A DNA stretch of 64,000 nt from IMG/VR virus record IMGVR_UViG_3300038441_001119, positions 62,001 to 126,000 of that record; one strand, written 5' to 3'. The notes below the pieces were generated by a model that made no database searches, was not told where the DNA came from, and saw only the letters and a program-made list of their open reading frames with translations. This DNA comes from a virus. The stretch's first letter is position 1, and each line of letters starts with the position of its first letter. The position numbers and the translations under genes are program-made. This document shows, one piece after another, positions 56,472 to 64,000 of the stretch.

Positions 56472-56685
56472 TCTGCAGTGCTCCTACCATGGTTCCTTCC
56501 CATTCAGGATGCCCACATGCTTGTGCAAGTGAAGCTGACATCTTATAGGGTGTAAAGCTGGTTGAGGGTTCTGGGGAGGTCAGGTTCTCCAGCTTCTGCT
56601 CCGCCTTCAGTCGGCAGTGTTCGCAGCTCTCCTCCGACTTGATGATCATCTTGAGTTCTTCCTTCTTCTTGGTTTTCTTGGACAT
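56464..56685 (-). CDS. Small Cys-containing protein, 73 aa
   Basis: Starts MSKKTKKKEELKMIIKSEES; CEHC near residue 21 and a second CGH later could bind metal. Ends in an overlap with the NADAR start. Overlaps the upstream gene by 143 bases in another frame. Function unknown. Confidence 0.55.
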   Translation of the reverse strand: MSKKTKKKEELKMIIKSEESCEHCRLKAEQKLENLTSPEPSTSFTPYKMSASLAQACGHPEWEGTMVGALQNG

Positions 56686-56863
56686 TGCTTGGTATTGGTA
56701 AGTGTTCTAAATATTCAAGTACTTGTTGTGCTACCACGTAGATGTAATCCTCATCCTGCGTGATATCTTCGTCCGTCTGTCTCATTTCTTCACGAAAGAA
56801 ATCCCGTTCTTCCATGATGACGTGGTTACACAGGCGGACGACTTTACTGAAAAGGTTATCCAT
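56543..56863 (-). CDS. Hypothetical protein overlapping its neighbour, 106 aa
   Basis: ATG at 56863 overlaps the ThyX TAA (ATGGATAA). The first 62 residues are a plausible acidic helical protein (FFREEMRQTDEDITQDEDYI); the last 44 are read through the start region of the 56464 gene in another frame and look like its shadow. Either true long overlap or a missed stop or frameshift. Confidence 0.45.
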   Translation of the reverse strand: MDNLFSKVVRLCNHVIMEERDFFREEMRQTDEDITQDEDYIYVVAQQVLEYLEHLPIPSNVQENQEEGRTQDDHQVGGELRTLPTEGGAEAGEPDLPRTLNQLYTL

Positions 56864-57680
56864 GGACCGTATTATGTGGGATGGTCTGTCTCCATTGCAG
56901 GAACGACCAATCGAAGTTGCCTGAAAACTTACCCATGAAGTTCCCACTTTCCAGCCCGTTGAGGACCTGCGCCTGATGCTCCGTAGGGGAAGCATGCACA
57001 GGACGAGATACTACGAGCTGCTGATAGATCTTGTCTGCAGTGGCTTGCGAATCGTTTGCTGTCCTGTACGACACTTGTGCGCACAGGGATGCGGACATCT
57101 TCAGGTTGTCCTCAGTACCTTCCTTGGAGTCGACATATGGGATATGCCATTCTCCGATCTGAAGGAGCTGTGGATCGGAATTGTCCAACGCGATACGCAT
57201 CATATGTGCGAGGTACTTGATTTCCGGTTGCGCGTCTTTGTGATCGCGCAGAGCAAAGAAGTTGTTCCAGTCTGTAGCTGTTACAACAACCTTGATGTTT
57301 TGGTATGGCTCCAGAATACGGTTTACGTTCTGTTTGTGCGCACCAGTGACTTTGGACAGAATCCAAGCCTTGATACACGCATCCTTGGCGTAAAGTTTCC
57401 AAAGCCATTTTGCTACTCTGAGCCGCCAACCTGTCAGTTCCTCGCCAGCTGACATACCTTTCTTGTTCTTTCCCCAGTAAACAAACTCGCTTGGGTTGTT
57501 CCAAACGTGATTGATCATTTTCTCAATGGGGATAGCTCTCGAACTGGCACTATTGCGGGAGAACTTTCGGTGGGTCAGGAACTCGGCATGTATGAATCGT
57601 TGGTATTCGATCTCGAATGTGACGATCTCCTTTCCGCTCACAGCAGACTTACTGTGTTTGATGATTTTAACTTTGGTCAT
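56856..57680 (-). CDS. thyX: Flavin-dependent thymidylate synthase
   Basis: 274 residues. The ThyX signature RHRxxSxNxxSxR appears as THRKFSRNSASSR at about 36-48, in EFLTHRKFSRNSASSRAIP, with the first position changed to Thr. The FAD/dUMP block FFALRDHKDAQPEIKYLAHM follows. It makes dTMP from dUMP with methylene-tetrahydrofolate and NADPH, supplying thymine for phage DNA. The size is typical. It has its own start after a perfect terminator. Confidence 0.88.
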   Translation of the reverse strand: MTKVKIIKHSKSAVSGKEIVTFEIEYQRFIHAEFLTHRKFSRNSASSRAIPIEKMINHVWNNPSEFVYWGKNKKGMSAGEELTGWRLRVAKWLWKLYAKDACIKAWILSKVTGAHKQNVNRILEPYQNIKVVVTATDWNNFFALRDHKDAQPEIKYLAHMMRIALDNSDPQLLQIGEWHIPYVDSKEGTEDNLKMSASLCAQVSYRTANDSQATADKIYQQLVVSRPVHASPTEHQAQVLNGLESGNFMGKFSGNFDWSFLQWRQTIPHNTVHG

Positions 57681-57685
57681 AAATG

Positions 57686-57718
57686 AAAAAGGGGAGGATT
57701 ATTAGTCCTCCCCTTTTT
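57686..57718 (-). terminator. Bidirectional Rho-independent terminator
   Basis: Perfect 13-bp stem AAAAAGGGGAGGA/TCCTCCCCTTTTT with a 7-base loop; runs of T follow on either strand. Between the 57730 gene and thyX. Confidence 0.9.
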
Positions 57719-57729
57719 GTTAACAGTAT

Positions 57730-58338
57730 TTATCGACGGATGTAAACCCGGCTTCCGTGGATCTCAGTGACCCGATAGTTTCCTGACGGGACTGAGAGTT
57801 CGGTACCAGATTCAACCGTATCGGCTTTGTCCAGTTGTGAGACGATGCGATCAAAGTCGTCACCGTTCAGACCCAGCGGGATTGCCGGGACCTCGGACTC
57901 GTTTTGCAGCTTACGCCACGGGACTTCATAGGAACCGTCCTTGGAGTAGACAAGTTCCAGCACGTTTTGTTCACCTGCAGCTTCAGGAGAATTCCGTGCC
58001 GATGTATAGAAGCCACCGGGAACACATGAGATGGCGTGGACGAACTCCTCGCCTTTCTTACCGCTTACGTACACGTAGAATTGTCGACCAACCAGATTGG
58101 CCCAACCACCTACGGGGAGGGTGTTCGGATCGTTACCGGGGTGATAACCATATGCCTTGCGAAACACTTCCGCAGTACATGGTCGGGTCCAGCGACGGGT
58201 ACCTGTACCTCCAACGACAAGATAGGAGATGGAGTATTTTTTAACTCCATCCTCGTCTTCCGTTACGTTAGGGTGCGACAACCGTGCTGCTTTAACACGC
58301 CGGTAGTCACTCAGTTTGCTCTTTTTCAGTTCACTCAT
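57730..58338 (-). CDS. Hypothetical protein, 202 aa
   Basis: Starts MSELKKSKLSDYRRVKAARL; Gly/aromatic-rich body (YHPGNDPNTLPVGGWANLVG), beta-rich end (NYRVTEIHGSRVYIRR). The start overlaps the upstream stop. Function unknown. Confidence 0.6.
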   Translation of the reverse strand: MSELKKSKLSDYRRVKAARLSHPNVTEDEDGVKKYSISYLVVGGTGTRRWTRPCTAEVFRKAYGYHPGNDPNTLPVGGWANLVGRQFYVYVSGKKGEEFVHAISCVPGGFYTSARNSPEAAGEQNVLELVYSKDGSYEVPWRKLQNESEVPAIPLGLNGDDFDRIVSQLDKADTVESGTELSVPSGNYRVTEIHGSRVYIRR

Positions 58339-58811
58339 TAATCAGTTTTCTTTTGTTGGGTAGAAGGAATGTGATACGGGAGATTGTTCTTTTTGTAAAA
58401 CAAAATCTGCTCGATGATAGGCGCTGAGCCTGCATCTGAACACTGGGGACAACCTGCTGTGTGGTAGTACTTTCCTCGGAGAATCCTGAACCCATGATCC
58501 CCCTTTTGTTCTTCAATATGCCACCAGATCTCCTTGCACTTCACGCAGCACAGATGCGCATACTCCGGTGAGGCATCCCTCTCGCAGCTTTTGCATATGT
58601 TGCTGATAGCTTGTGGTATTACCCCTGTGTGTACGAGGGGCATTTCGGTGATTGGTTTCTTGTATCCACACGCACACCTGATGGTAGGAATATGCGCGAT
58701 TGGAGGTGTTGCCTCCTTGTCCAATACCTCATAGATCTCCTCAGGCGTAAGATCACGCTTCAGAATAGCTTCGTATTGCTTTTTCTTATCTTTGTCTTCC
58801 TCTGAGGACAT
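58338..58811 (-). CDS. Zinc-ribbon protein, 157 aa
   Basis: Charged N-terminus, then four Cys pairs: CACGYKKP, CKSC, CCVKCKEIWW and CPQC, enough for two zinc sites. HIEEQKGDHGFRILRGKYYH lies between them. Resembles multi-ribbon phage proteins of unknown role. Confidence 0.65.
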   Translation of the reverse strand: MSSEEDKDKKKQYEAILKRDLTPEEIYEVLDKEATPPIAHIPTIRCACGYKKPITEMPLVHTGVIPQAISNICKSCERDASPEYAHLCCVKCKEIWWHIEEQKGDHGFRILRGKYYHTAGCPQCSDAGSAPIIEQILFYKKNNLPYHIPSTQQKKTD

Positions 58812-58854
58812 CCTAGAGTTCTATGTCCTTGTCACTGATGCGTCAATGACAAAA

Positions 58855-59367
58855 TCACCAGTCATAGTAGAAGGAGATGCACTGGTTATCAATCGCCCAC
58901 TCGTACAACTCTTTAGCAAGATCGTCAAACGGCAAGGACAGTTCGAGCATATAACTTTGCGGCGAAGCGCCGTATGTTTTTGCAGTGAATCTACCAATGC
59001 ATATCTCCTCCTCCCCCTCGGTGCCACCATACGCTGTCTCCATCATGTCGTATAAGTCGACCAGTTGATGCCTCTCGACCCAGTCTCCTCTCTCAACAGG
59101 GAAAACATCTTCCGCCCGGCAGTAGGTATCTTTGGGCAACTGTAGATCTTCTTTTACCTTGGCTGCCCAAGCATTAACGCGTTCTTGCAATGGATGCTGT
59201 ACATAAGATTTGGGAGACCAGCCTGAGAACTGGCTGAGGAGTTCCAGTTTCTCAAAATATGGTAAGTCACTGTTTTTAATCTCAGCAACATTACCTGCTC
59301 GTATCAGCTTGATCCTATCCTCTCGACTTGAGAAGGAGGAATGTAGTTCTTTAAAAGATTGGCTCAT
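58855..59367 (-). CDS. Hypothetical protein, 170 aa
   Basis: Starts MSQSFKELHSSFSSREDRIK. Contains SGWSPKSYVQHPLQERVNAW and an acidic region EEEICIGRF, ends CISFYYDW. Overlaps the upstream gene by 17 bases. Function unknown. Confidence 0.6.
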   Translation of the reverse strand: MSQSFKELHSSFSSREDRIKLIRAGNVAEIKNSDLPYFEKLELLSQFSGWSPKSYVQHPLQERVNAWAAKVKEDLQLPKDTYCRAEDVFPVERGDWVERHQLVDLYDMMETAYGGTEGEEEICIGRFTAKTYGASPQSYMLELSLPFDDLAKELYEWAIDNQCISFYYDW

Positions 59368-59659
59368 TGTTGTCTTCAGGATATGGGTCCCAATATTCTT
59401 CTACGATCAGAGGTGCTTCGGGTATAGCATTCAGATCGTTTATTCGTTCGTTTGTACGAGGTTCAAACTCGTCGTCTCCGTCTAATACTTCCCCACTGCC
59501 GTCGTAACACTCCGGGTGCCAGTCTTGTTGCCAGAAGTCCCCGCCATCCACAAGAATGTGTTTCTTGTACCACAGCCCGGGCAGGATAGGTTCGCCACAC
59601 CAGACGCAGCAACGAGAACGTTTTGTCCTATGTAGGCGCGTGCTTAATGTGTAACTCAT
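59351..59659 (-). CDS. Small zinc-finger protein, 102 aa
   Basis: CVWCGEPILPG near residue 18 and HPEC near residue 49 form a CxxC...HxxC site. The remainder is acidic (DGDDEFEPRTNER). ATGA-type overlap with the membrane protein upstream. Function unknown. Confidence 0.6.
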   Translation of the reverse strand: MSYTLSTRLHRTKRSRCCVWCGEPILPGLWYKKHILVDGGDFWQQDWHPECYDGSGEVLDGDDEFEPRTNERINDLNAIPEAPLIVEEYWDPYPEDNNEPIF

Positions 59660-60021
59660 TCCAGTGATAGAACGTACTTACCGGATAAACGCCGCTTGCT
59701 GTAGTAAACAGACAAGGTGTTCTGTAACTGAATACGATTCCAGCTTTCCAGAGTTACGTTGAAGTAATCCTTGTATCCCTCAGGGGTGGACACCCATAAG
59801 TGATACGAAGGCGGGACATAATCCGTAGTAGGGATGTAGGTGTTGTTTCCTGCGTAGATAAGGTTGGTCGTGTAGTAACCGTCCGACCATGTCTTTTCGT
59901 AAACAGTACCTACCGTAGCCGTCTTAGGTAACGCCGCGTGTTCGTAGATCAACCCTCCAACCAGCAGTACGCCAGCAAATATCAGCGTTGGCCATAGGGG
60001 GCTTGTTTTGTAGTTCATCAT
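59656..60021 (-). CDS. Single-span membrane protein, 121 aa
   Basis: Membrane segment at about 8-26 (LWPTLIFAGVLLVGGLIY), then a Tyr/Thr/Asn-rich, probably extracytoplasmic domain. Met1 and Met2 are both possible starts. ATGA-type overlap with the RecQ-like gene upstream. Function unknown. Confidence 0.6.
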   Translation of the reverse strand: MMNYKTSPLWPTLIFAGVLLVGGLIYEHAALPKTATVGTVYEKTWSDGYYTTNLIYAGNNTYIPTTDYVPPSYHLWVSTPEGYKDYFNVTLESWNRIQLQNTLSVYYSKRRLSGKYVLSLE

Positions 60022-61709
60022 TTGCTCTCGCCGTTGTGTAGTTTGAAGATATGCTCCACGTAAGCATGCTTCTCCTTATCGGGAACCTCGAAGTAGTATT
60101 TCACTTCCTCCAGCTTCCGATACGAGTCGTCCCGCTTTTTCTTGAGCCTAGCAAAGTCGATCCTATCCAGTCCTCCCATAATCTCCAAAGGAGCACGAGG
60201 AGGCGGTGGAACGAATGTAATCATACCGTCTTGAGTCCATTGCTTCAGCCACTTCTTTACCGAGGCTTGCGAAGTATACCCAAGCTTGTTTGACAGCCAG
60301 TCCAAGTCGATTTCAACTGCATTGTCGGAAGTGGCAACACCTCCTTCAGTAATTGCATCGAACCATTGAACCATCCTCTTGTCCGCTTTGTCTATCTTGT
60401 GGAACTTGATGAATGCGGTGGTGCTCTTTTCCTTGGAGCGTCTGATCACATTATCTGAGATCAGTGCTTGGGTAACGGAGTCGATCATAAAACCGGACAC
60501 TCCTGAGTTCTTACCAATCGTCTTCCAGTCTGCGTCCACAAAGCCAGATCCGTCTGCCAACTCATCCAGAGCGTTGTACATGGCAGTAATGTCTTCCATG
60601 GTGGGGTGAGCCATCCTCAAGAAGAAGTCCTGCGTACGTATTGAATCCGGGGACAGGAAGGAATGACACCAAGAGTCATTCCCATCACGTCCTGCACGTC
60701 CCAGTTGCTGCATACAGGCTTCGACTGAACCGGTGATGTCGCGCTCGAAAACGTGACGAACATTCGGTTTGTCGATACCCATACCGAATGCGGATGTAGC
60801 GAAGATAATACGTGCCTTATCTTCCATCCACATATCTTGGTTGCTCCTCTTGAGAGCAGGGTCCATCTCCCCGTAGTAATAGGTGATGGGTTCTTTGATG
60901 AAATTCTGTGCAGCGTAAAGAGTTTCCTCAAGTCGGGTGATCGTAGAGAAGTAGACGATACTCGAACCTTGGATTCTCTTCAGCTTCGAGAACAGTCTAA
61001 GGTTTGTCTCACCCTCGTCACATGTCTCACTGGACAGGTGTAGGTTGGTACGCCGAGGGTAATGTAGGACCTTTTCCGCTTTCCCCAATCCAAGGACCCA
61101 GCGGATGTCTTTTTCTACTTCCGGTGGCGCTGTAGCTGTGAAGGCTCCTACCACACGTGGATTGAGACGTTGAATAACATCCCCCATAACCTTGTATGAA
61201 GGACGGAAGTTATCACACCATGAGCTAAGGCAGTGAGCCTCGTCTAGGAATATCGCGTCGGGCTTTCGTGAGTTGATGGCAGCCATGAAGATCTCATTTT
61301 CGAAGCGTTCCGGTGCTACGAAAAGGATACTGGTCTTACCATCCACCCACCGTTTCATTGCTTCCAGATTCTCACCCTCGGTTTGGGTGCTGGAGATCTG
61401 ATCCGATGAGATACCTTTGTTCCAACATGATTTCACTTGATCACGCATAAGAGCCGTCAGAGGTGAAACCACAATACTGTGCCAACCGTGACACAGTGTG
61501 GGCGTAATGTAGCAGGCTGACTTACCCAGCGAAGTAGGCAAGATACAGACCGTGTCCATACACGCCAGCAAGTTCATAACCACGCGGTCCTGACCCGCAC
61601 GCAGTTTTTCAAAGCCAAGGATGGAAAGTACTTCAGGCAGCTTGTTAAGGCCATCTTGATACATCTCCAGATCAGGGATGCTTTTTCTTTCAGAGAATCT
61701 TTCTGCCAT
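60018..61709 (-). CDS. RecQ-family DNA helicase
   Basis: 563 residues from the ATG at 61709, after the stop at 61726. Helicase motifs: motif 0/I region FEKLRAGQDRVVMNLL and PTSLGKS at 58-64 (Walker A with TSL in place of the usual TGxG), motif II DEAH at 156-159 in IFLDEAHCLSSW, motif III AFTATAPPEV, motif V GMGIDKPNVRHVF, and motif VI QQLGRAGRDG. The C-terminal 150 residues look like a winged-helix extension. 3'-5' unwinding in recombination and fork repair. The Walker A variant is worth noting. Confidence 0.9.
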   Translation of the reverse strand: MAERFSERKSIPDLEMYQDGLNKLPEVLSILGFEKLRAGQDRVVMNLLACMDTVCILPTSLGKSACYITPTLCHGWHSIVVSPLTALMRDQVKSCWNKGISSDQISSTQTEGENLEAMKRWVDGKTSILFVAPERFENEIFMAAINSRKPDAIFLDEAHCLSSWCDNFRPSYKVMGDVIQRLNPRVVGAFTATAPPEVEKDIRWVLGLGKAEKVLHYPRRTNLHLSSETCDEGETNLRLFSKLKRIQGSSIVYFSTITRLEETLYAAQNFIKEPITYYYGEMDPALKRSNQDMWMEDKARIIFATSAFGMGIDKPNVRHVFERDITGSVEACMQQLGRAGRDGNDSWCHSFLSPDSIRTQDFFLRMAHPTMEDITAMYNALDELADGSGFVDADWKTIGKNSGVSGFMIDSVTQALISDNVIRRSKEKSTTAFIKFHKIDKADKRMVQWFDAITEGGVATSDNAVEIDLDWLSNKLGYTSQASVKKWLKQWTQDGMITFVPPPPRAPLEIMGGLDRIDFARLKKKRDDSYRKLEEVKYYFEVPDKEKHAYVEHIFKLHNGESK

Positions 61710-61725
61710 TATTTGTTTGGTCTTA

Positions 61726-62148
61726 TTAGACGAAGACCCAGTCCTCGTCAATCACACTGGTGGTATACGATGGTTTTGGATCAATGTAGTTACCCAAGAA
61801 ATGTTTCCTAAATATAAGCATGTATACAGTGGACGTCGGCATGTGACTGGAGTTACTGGGACCGAGGAATCGCGCCCTGCCAGTAGCTTCGTCTAGCACA
61901 GTACACGCTCTGGAAATGTCTGCGTGGGGCATTACCCTGTTGAGGATTTTATCCGCCTCCGTCAGATTCCATTTAGGCATATTGTCCGGTGGAGGGTTTT
62001 TGGAGCTTGGTGCGAGTTTGTAAATCTCTTCCAAGGTTTCACATGCGTCCTCAGGTTCGAATTTATAGGTCCTTGAACCTGAAAGACTGTAGAGAGTTCC
62101 GATGCCTGCGTGATACAAAACTGGAATTAAAAGTGCTGACATACTCAT
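61726..62148 (-). CDS. Hypothetical protein with variant C-terminal tag, 140 aa
   Basis: ATG at 62148 forms an ATGA overlap with the upstream tagged gene; the longer frame has an unlikely Arg/Asn-rich start. Begins MSMSALLIPVLYHAGIGTLY, possibly membrane-interacting. Ends TTSVIDEDWVFV, a divergent form of the shared tail (acidic, aromatic, Val, Phe, Val). Function unknown. Confidence 0.6.
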   Translation of the reverse strand: MSMSALLIPVLYHAGIGTLYSLSGSRTYKFEPEDACETLEEIYKLAPSSKNPPPDNMPKWNLTEADKILNRVMPHADISRACTVLDEATGRARFLGPSNSSHMPTSTVYMLIFRKHFLGNYIDPKPSYTTSVIDEDWVFV

Positions 62149-62564
62149 ACGAAAATATATTCTTCGGTTATTGGTTCGGTTGTTGGTTCTATTGTGGTGA
62201 AGTCGTTGCAGTGTCCTACGTCTTTCATCATAATGGCGAAAGCAAGGGCACCCCATGTAATACTCTGCGATCCTGCGGAATTGAGATACATCTTCTTCAT
62301 GGAAGCAGGCATATGGTCCTCTTCGAACTCCTTTGCAACCGCCAGTATATTTCCGGCATGCCCCCAAATATCGTAAGACAGATCCAGAATTTTATTCACG
62401 CACGCATTAATGTTCATGAGGACATCCTCTAGTGGAACAGTGTGCTTGTCAGGTTGAATGACTACTCCGTCTGGTTCTCTGGCTATGTGCGCAAATCCGG
62501 GGATGTACACATCAGTCCAGTGCCTCTTGGGTCTACCTTCTTTGGGCTTATGGTACGGTATCAT
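62145..62564 (-). CDS. Tagged protein, paralogue of the 62561 gene, 139 aa
   Basis: Starts MIPYHKPKEGRPKRHW and ends EPTTEPITEEYIFV. Shares with the next gene upstream the MIPYH start, a helical WGHAGNILAVAKEF / YGTVGQIVDASSAF segment, a MMKDVGHCNDF / MEKATGHYNGY segment and the tail. ATGA overlaps with both neighbours. Together they suggest a duplicated cassette with a variable middle. Function unknown. Confidence 0.7.
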   Translation of the reverse strand: MIPYHKPKEGRPKRHWTDVYIPGFAHIAREPDGVVIQPDKHTVPLEDVLMNINACVNKILDLSYDIWGHAGNILAVAKEFEEDHMPASMKKMYLNSAGSQSITWGALAFAIMMKDVGHCNDFTTIEPTTEPITEEYIFV

Positions 62565-62997
62565 ACGAATACGTATTCCTCGGTTACTGGTTCCAGAACA
62601 GAGGCAGTTATCACTGAATCACCTAAGTAACCATTATAATGCCCCGTAGCTTTTTCCATTATTTCCAAGGGTAAGATTGACCAAATGGAACCTCTACTTG
62701 CCTCTATGTACTCAGGTGTAAGTACGCCTGAAGAATTAAAAGCACTGGAGGCATCTACGATTTGGCCTACAGTACCGTAGACTGCGTAGAACAGGTCATG
62801 CATCTGCCCTGACTGGTGGCCGAGCGCCTCTACCACCTGTTTGATGGTTCCCGGTTCGGCTGGCTCTATCCTAATACCTTCCTTTTCGTAAATTACCTTA
62901 CCGTAGTAAGGAATAGAGAAAGATGGGTAAGTGCGGTAGCTAGCAGATCTGCTGTGGTACGGTATCATACGAATACATATTCCTCGGTTATGGGTTC
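62551..62997 (-). repeat. Near-identical 43-base repeats at tagged-gene junctions
   Basis: Copies at 62551-62593 and 62955-62997. Each covers the end of one tagged gene (TEEYVFV) and the ATGA start of the next (MIPYH). The two differ at only a few positions. A partial copy is at the 62145 junction and a related 3' end at 14220. Confidence 0.8.
62561..62968 (-). CDS. Tagged protein, paralogue of the 62145 gene, 135 aa
   Basis: Starts MIPYHSRSASYRTYPSFSIP, ends ASVLEPVTEEYVFV. Only the ends and two helical segments are conserved with its paralogue; the middle is diverged. ATGA overlaps both sides. Function unknown. Confidence 0.7.
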   Translation of the reverse strand: MIPYHSRSASYRTYPSFSIPYYGKVIYEKEGIRIEPAEPGTIKQVVEALGHQSGQMHDLFYAVYGTVGQIVDASSAFNSSGVLTPEYIEASRGSIWSILPLEIMEKATGHYNGYLGDSVITASVLEPVTEEYVFV

Positions 62998-63531
62998 GGT
63001 GGGCGCGTCAAAGAATTCATCCGCAAAGAAAACACCGCAGATGCGCTTGCGAGTGTAAGCCACCATAGAGCTATCGAAGTGAGTAAATGTTCCCGCCTTT
63101 CTACGTAGATTAATCTCAACCTGATAAGCATGATAGTATGCGGTCATGATGTTGTCATGATGCACACTGGCGGTATCAAATACCTTCCTGAACATCTTCT
63201 CCATAGCCCTTGTTTTCTTGGACATAGCGGAGATGCTGAGTGTAGACATTTCCTCTAACTTCAGGAACTCCGCCAGATAGGCTCTGTCTGGGTTCTTGGG
63301 AAGGGCCAGAAGTTCTGGAGGTGTGTAGACAGAGTCGTATTCCTCTTCCTCTTCATCCTCATCATACACGTCAAGCTCGTCATCATAATCGTCGTCTTCG
63401 TATTCCTCGGTATTGTCTTCGTCCATTGGTTCTTGGGTTGCTATTGTTGTGGTTGTCTCGCGATATGCCCAAGTGCCTTCCAACATTATCGTATCTTCTC
63501 TTCTGGTTAGGATTTCTAGCTCCATGGGCAT
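62965..63531 (-). CDS. Tagged protein with acidic region, 188 aa
   Basis: Residues 38-65 are almost all Asp/Glu/Tyr (TEEYEDDDYDDELDVYDEDE), followed by a helical domain (AMSKKTRAMEKMFRKVFDTA) and the tail DAPTEPITEEYVFV. Met3 is an alternative start. The leader is AAACAACCACAACAA, without a Shine-Dalgarno sequence. Function unknown. Confidence 0.7.
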   Translation of the reverse strand: MPMELEILTRREDTIMLEGTWAYRETTTTIATQEPMDEDNTEEYEDDDYDDELDVYDEDEEEEEYDSVYTPPELLALPKNPDRAYLAEFLKLEEMSTLSISAMSKKTRAMEKMFRKVFDTASVHHDNIMTAYYHAYQVEINLRRKAGTFTHFDSSMVAYTRKRICGVFFADEFFDAPTEPITEEYVFV

Positions 63532-63546
63532 ATTTGTTGTGGTTGT

Positions 63547-64000
63547 TTAGATGAAGGTCATTTCCTCATCGATAGGTTCGAGACACTTCGGATCTACCGA
63601 GGTGTCTACTGCTGCCTTTGCCTTTTTACCGAATACTTGGCCGTACAGATTCCTGTTACCTTCGCCGATGAGTGCGTCTCGTAGCACTGAATTCATCATC
63701 TCGTCTAAATTTCGCATGTAAGCCTCGCGGTCGCGATTGGCTTGTGCGAGTTCTTCATCGGTTGGTGCACGAACTTCACGAACCTGCACTCCAACCGGTC
63801 TACCGAAGCGATCCAGTTGGTACGTAGGAGCATAAGTGTGGTCGGTAGGTAATACTGTGTTAGCATTAACCGTAGCGCCCTCATTGTTCAAAGCTTCCGC
63901 AGCAGCTACGCCCGCATCGTACGCTTCTCGTGCTATACGATCTGCAGGAACAGCTACGAACGTAGGGGGTTCTGCAAACGTTGCTGGAGGGTAAGCATAG
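63547..64000 (-). CDS. Tagged protein, N-terminus outside the window
   Basis: Partial: the frame is open to the right edge (reading YAYPPATFAEPPTFVAVPAD just inside it). Ala-rich helix, then a region containing VREVRAPTDEELAQANRDRE, and a tail DPKCLEPIDEEMTFI, a variant of the shared motif. Start not visible. First gene of the tagged run inside the window. Function unknown. Confidence 0.65.
   Translation of the reverse strand, partial: YAYPPATFAEPPTFVAVPADRIAREAYDAGVAAAEALNNEGATVNANTVLPTDHTYAPTYQLDRFGRPVGVQVREVRAPTDEELAQANRDREAYMRNLDEMMNSVLRDALIGEGNRNLYGQVFGKKAKAAVDTSVDPKCLEPIDEEMTFI

Noticed and set aside
1-64000. CRISPR arrays, insertion sequences, integrase or attachment sites
   Set aside because: No regularly spaced repeats, transposase, recombinase or tRNA-end duplication was found; the only direct repeats are gene-internal or junction repeats described above.

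Overview
The window is a segment of a large tailed-phage (Caudoviricetes, probably jumbo) genome. It carries a portal gene next to glycine/alanine-rich virion-type proteins, fragments of a multisubunit RNA polymerase, a DNA ligase, a RecQ helicase, a ThyX thymidylate synthase, five tRNA genes, a tmRNA and many small unknown genes packed with ATGA/GTGA overlaps. Every gene I can support is on the minus strand, so transcription runs from high to low coordinates. Both ends are cut: a zinc-finger gene runs off the left edge and a gene with a C-terminal tag runs off the right edge. Leaders before start codons almost never contain a Shine-Dalgarno sequence; they are A/C-rich, often ending ACC, ACCC or CACC before ATG. 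The host therefore may not rely on Shine-Dalgarno initiation (Bacteroidota are one such group), but I cannot name the host.

Layout from right to left. 64000-61700: five consecutive genes whose proteins end in one shared C-terminal motif (consensus EP-[IV]-TEEY-[IV]-F-[IV]); two more such genes lie at 13450-14855. 61700-47800: replication and nucleotide metabolism (RecQ, ThyX, a NADAR-fold protein, MazG-like and HAD enzymes, a DnaQ-like exonuclease, DNA ligase) with the N-terminal and middle thirds of RNA polymerase beta at 55595-53374. 47800-41770: portal and a set of Gly/Ala-rich, possibly membrane-inserting virion proteins. 41700-34760: CYTH triphosphatase, a DUF1064-type nuclease and many unknowns.

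34611-29022 is the most striking block: a tandem ubiquitin-like protein, an E2-like protein, an E1/ThiF-like enzyme and a JAB/JAMM metallopeptidase, that is, a ubiquitin-like conjugation and deconjugation cassette carried by a phage. It resembles the plasmid PRTRC cassette and the bacterial Bil/ISG15-like defence systems. An AAA+ ATPase and another protein with the same ubiquitin-like domain follow at 27499-25381. 25200-16900: the C-terminal third of RNA polymerase beta (21561-19642), a GNAT-fused virion-type protein, a metallophosphoesterase and unknowns. 14855-10327: two tagged proteins, a membrane PAS protein, a NADAR-like protein and a SpoT/MESH1-like HD hydrolase. 9856-8924: tmRNA and two tRNAs. 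8855-1: lipoprotein, membrane and zinc-finger proteins, a third NADAR gene, two tRNAs and several paralogous pairs.

Transcription units can be read from about fifteen Rho-independent-type terminators and a recurring promoter-like motif (G-[TC]-G-[CT]-TATATA, often followed by a short GAGAG...CTCTC hairpin). The phage appears to replace parts of host information processing: its own RNA polymerase pieces, tRNAs, ribosome rescue RNA, nucleotide supply, possible alarmone and ADP-ribose control and, most unusually, a protein-modification pathway.
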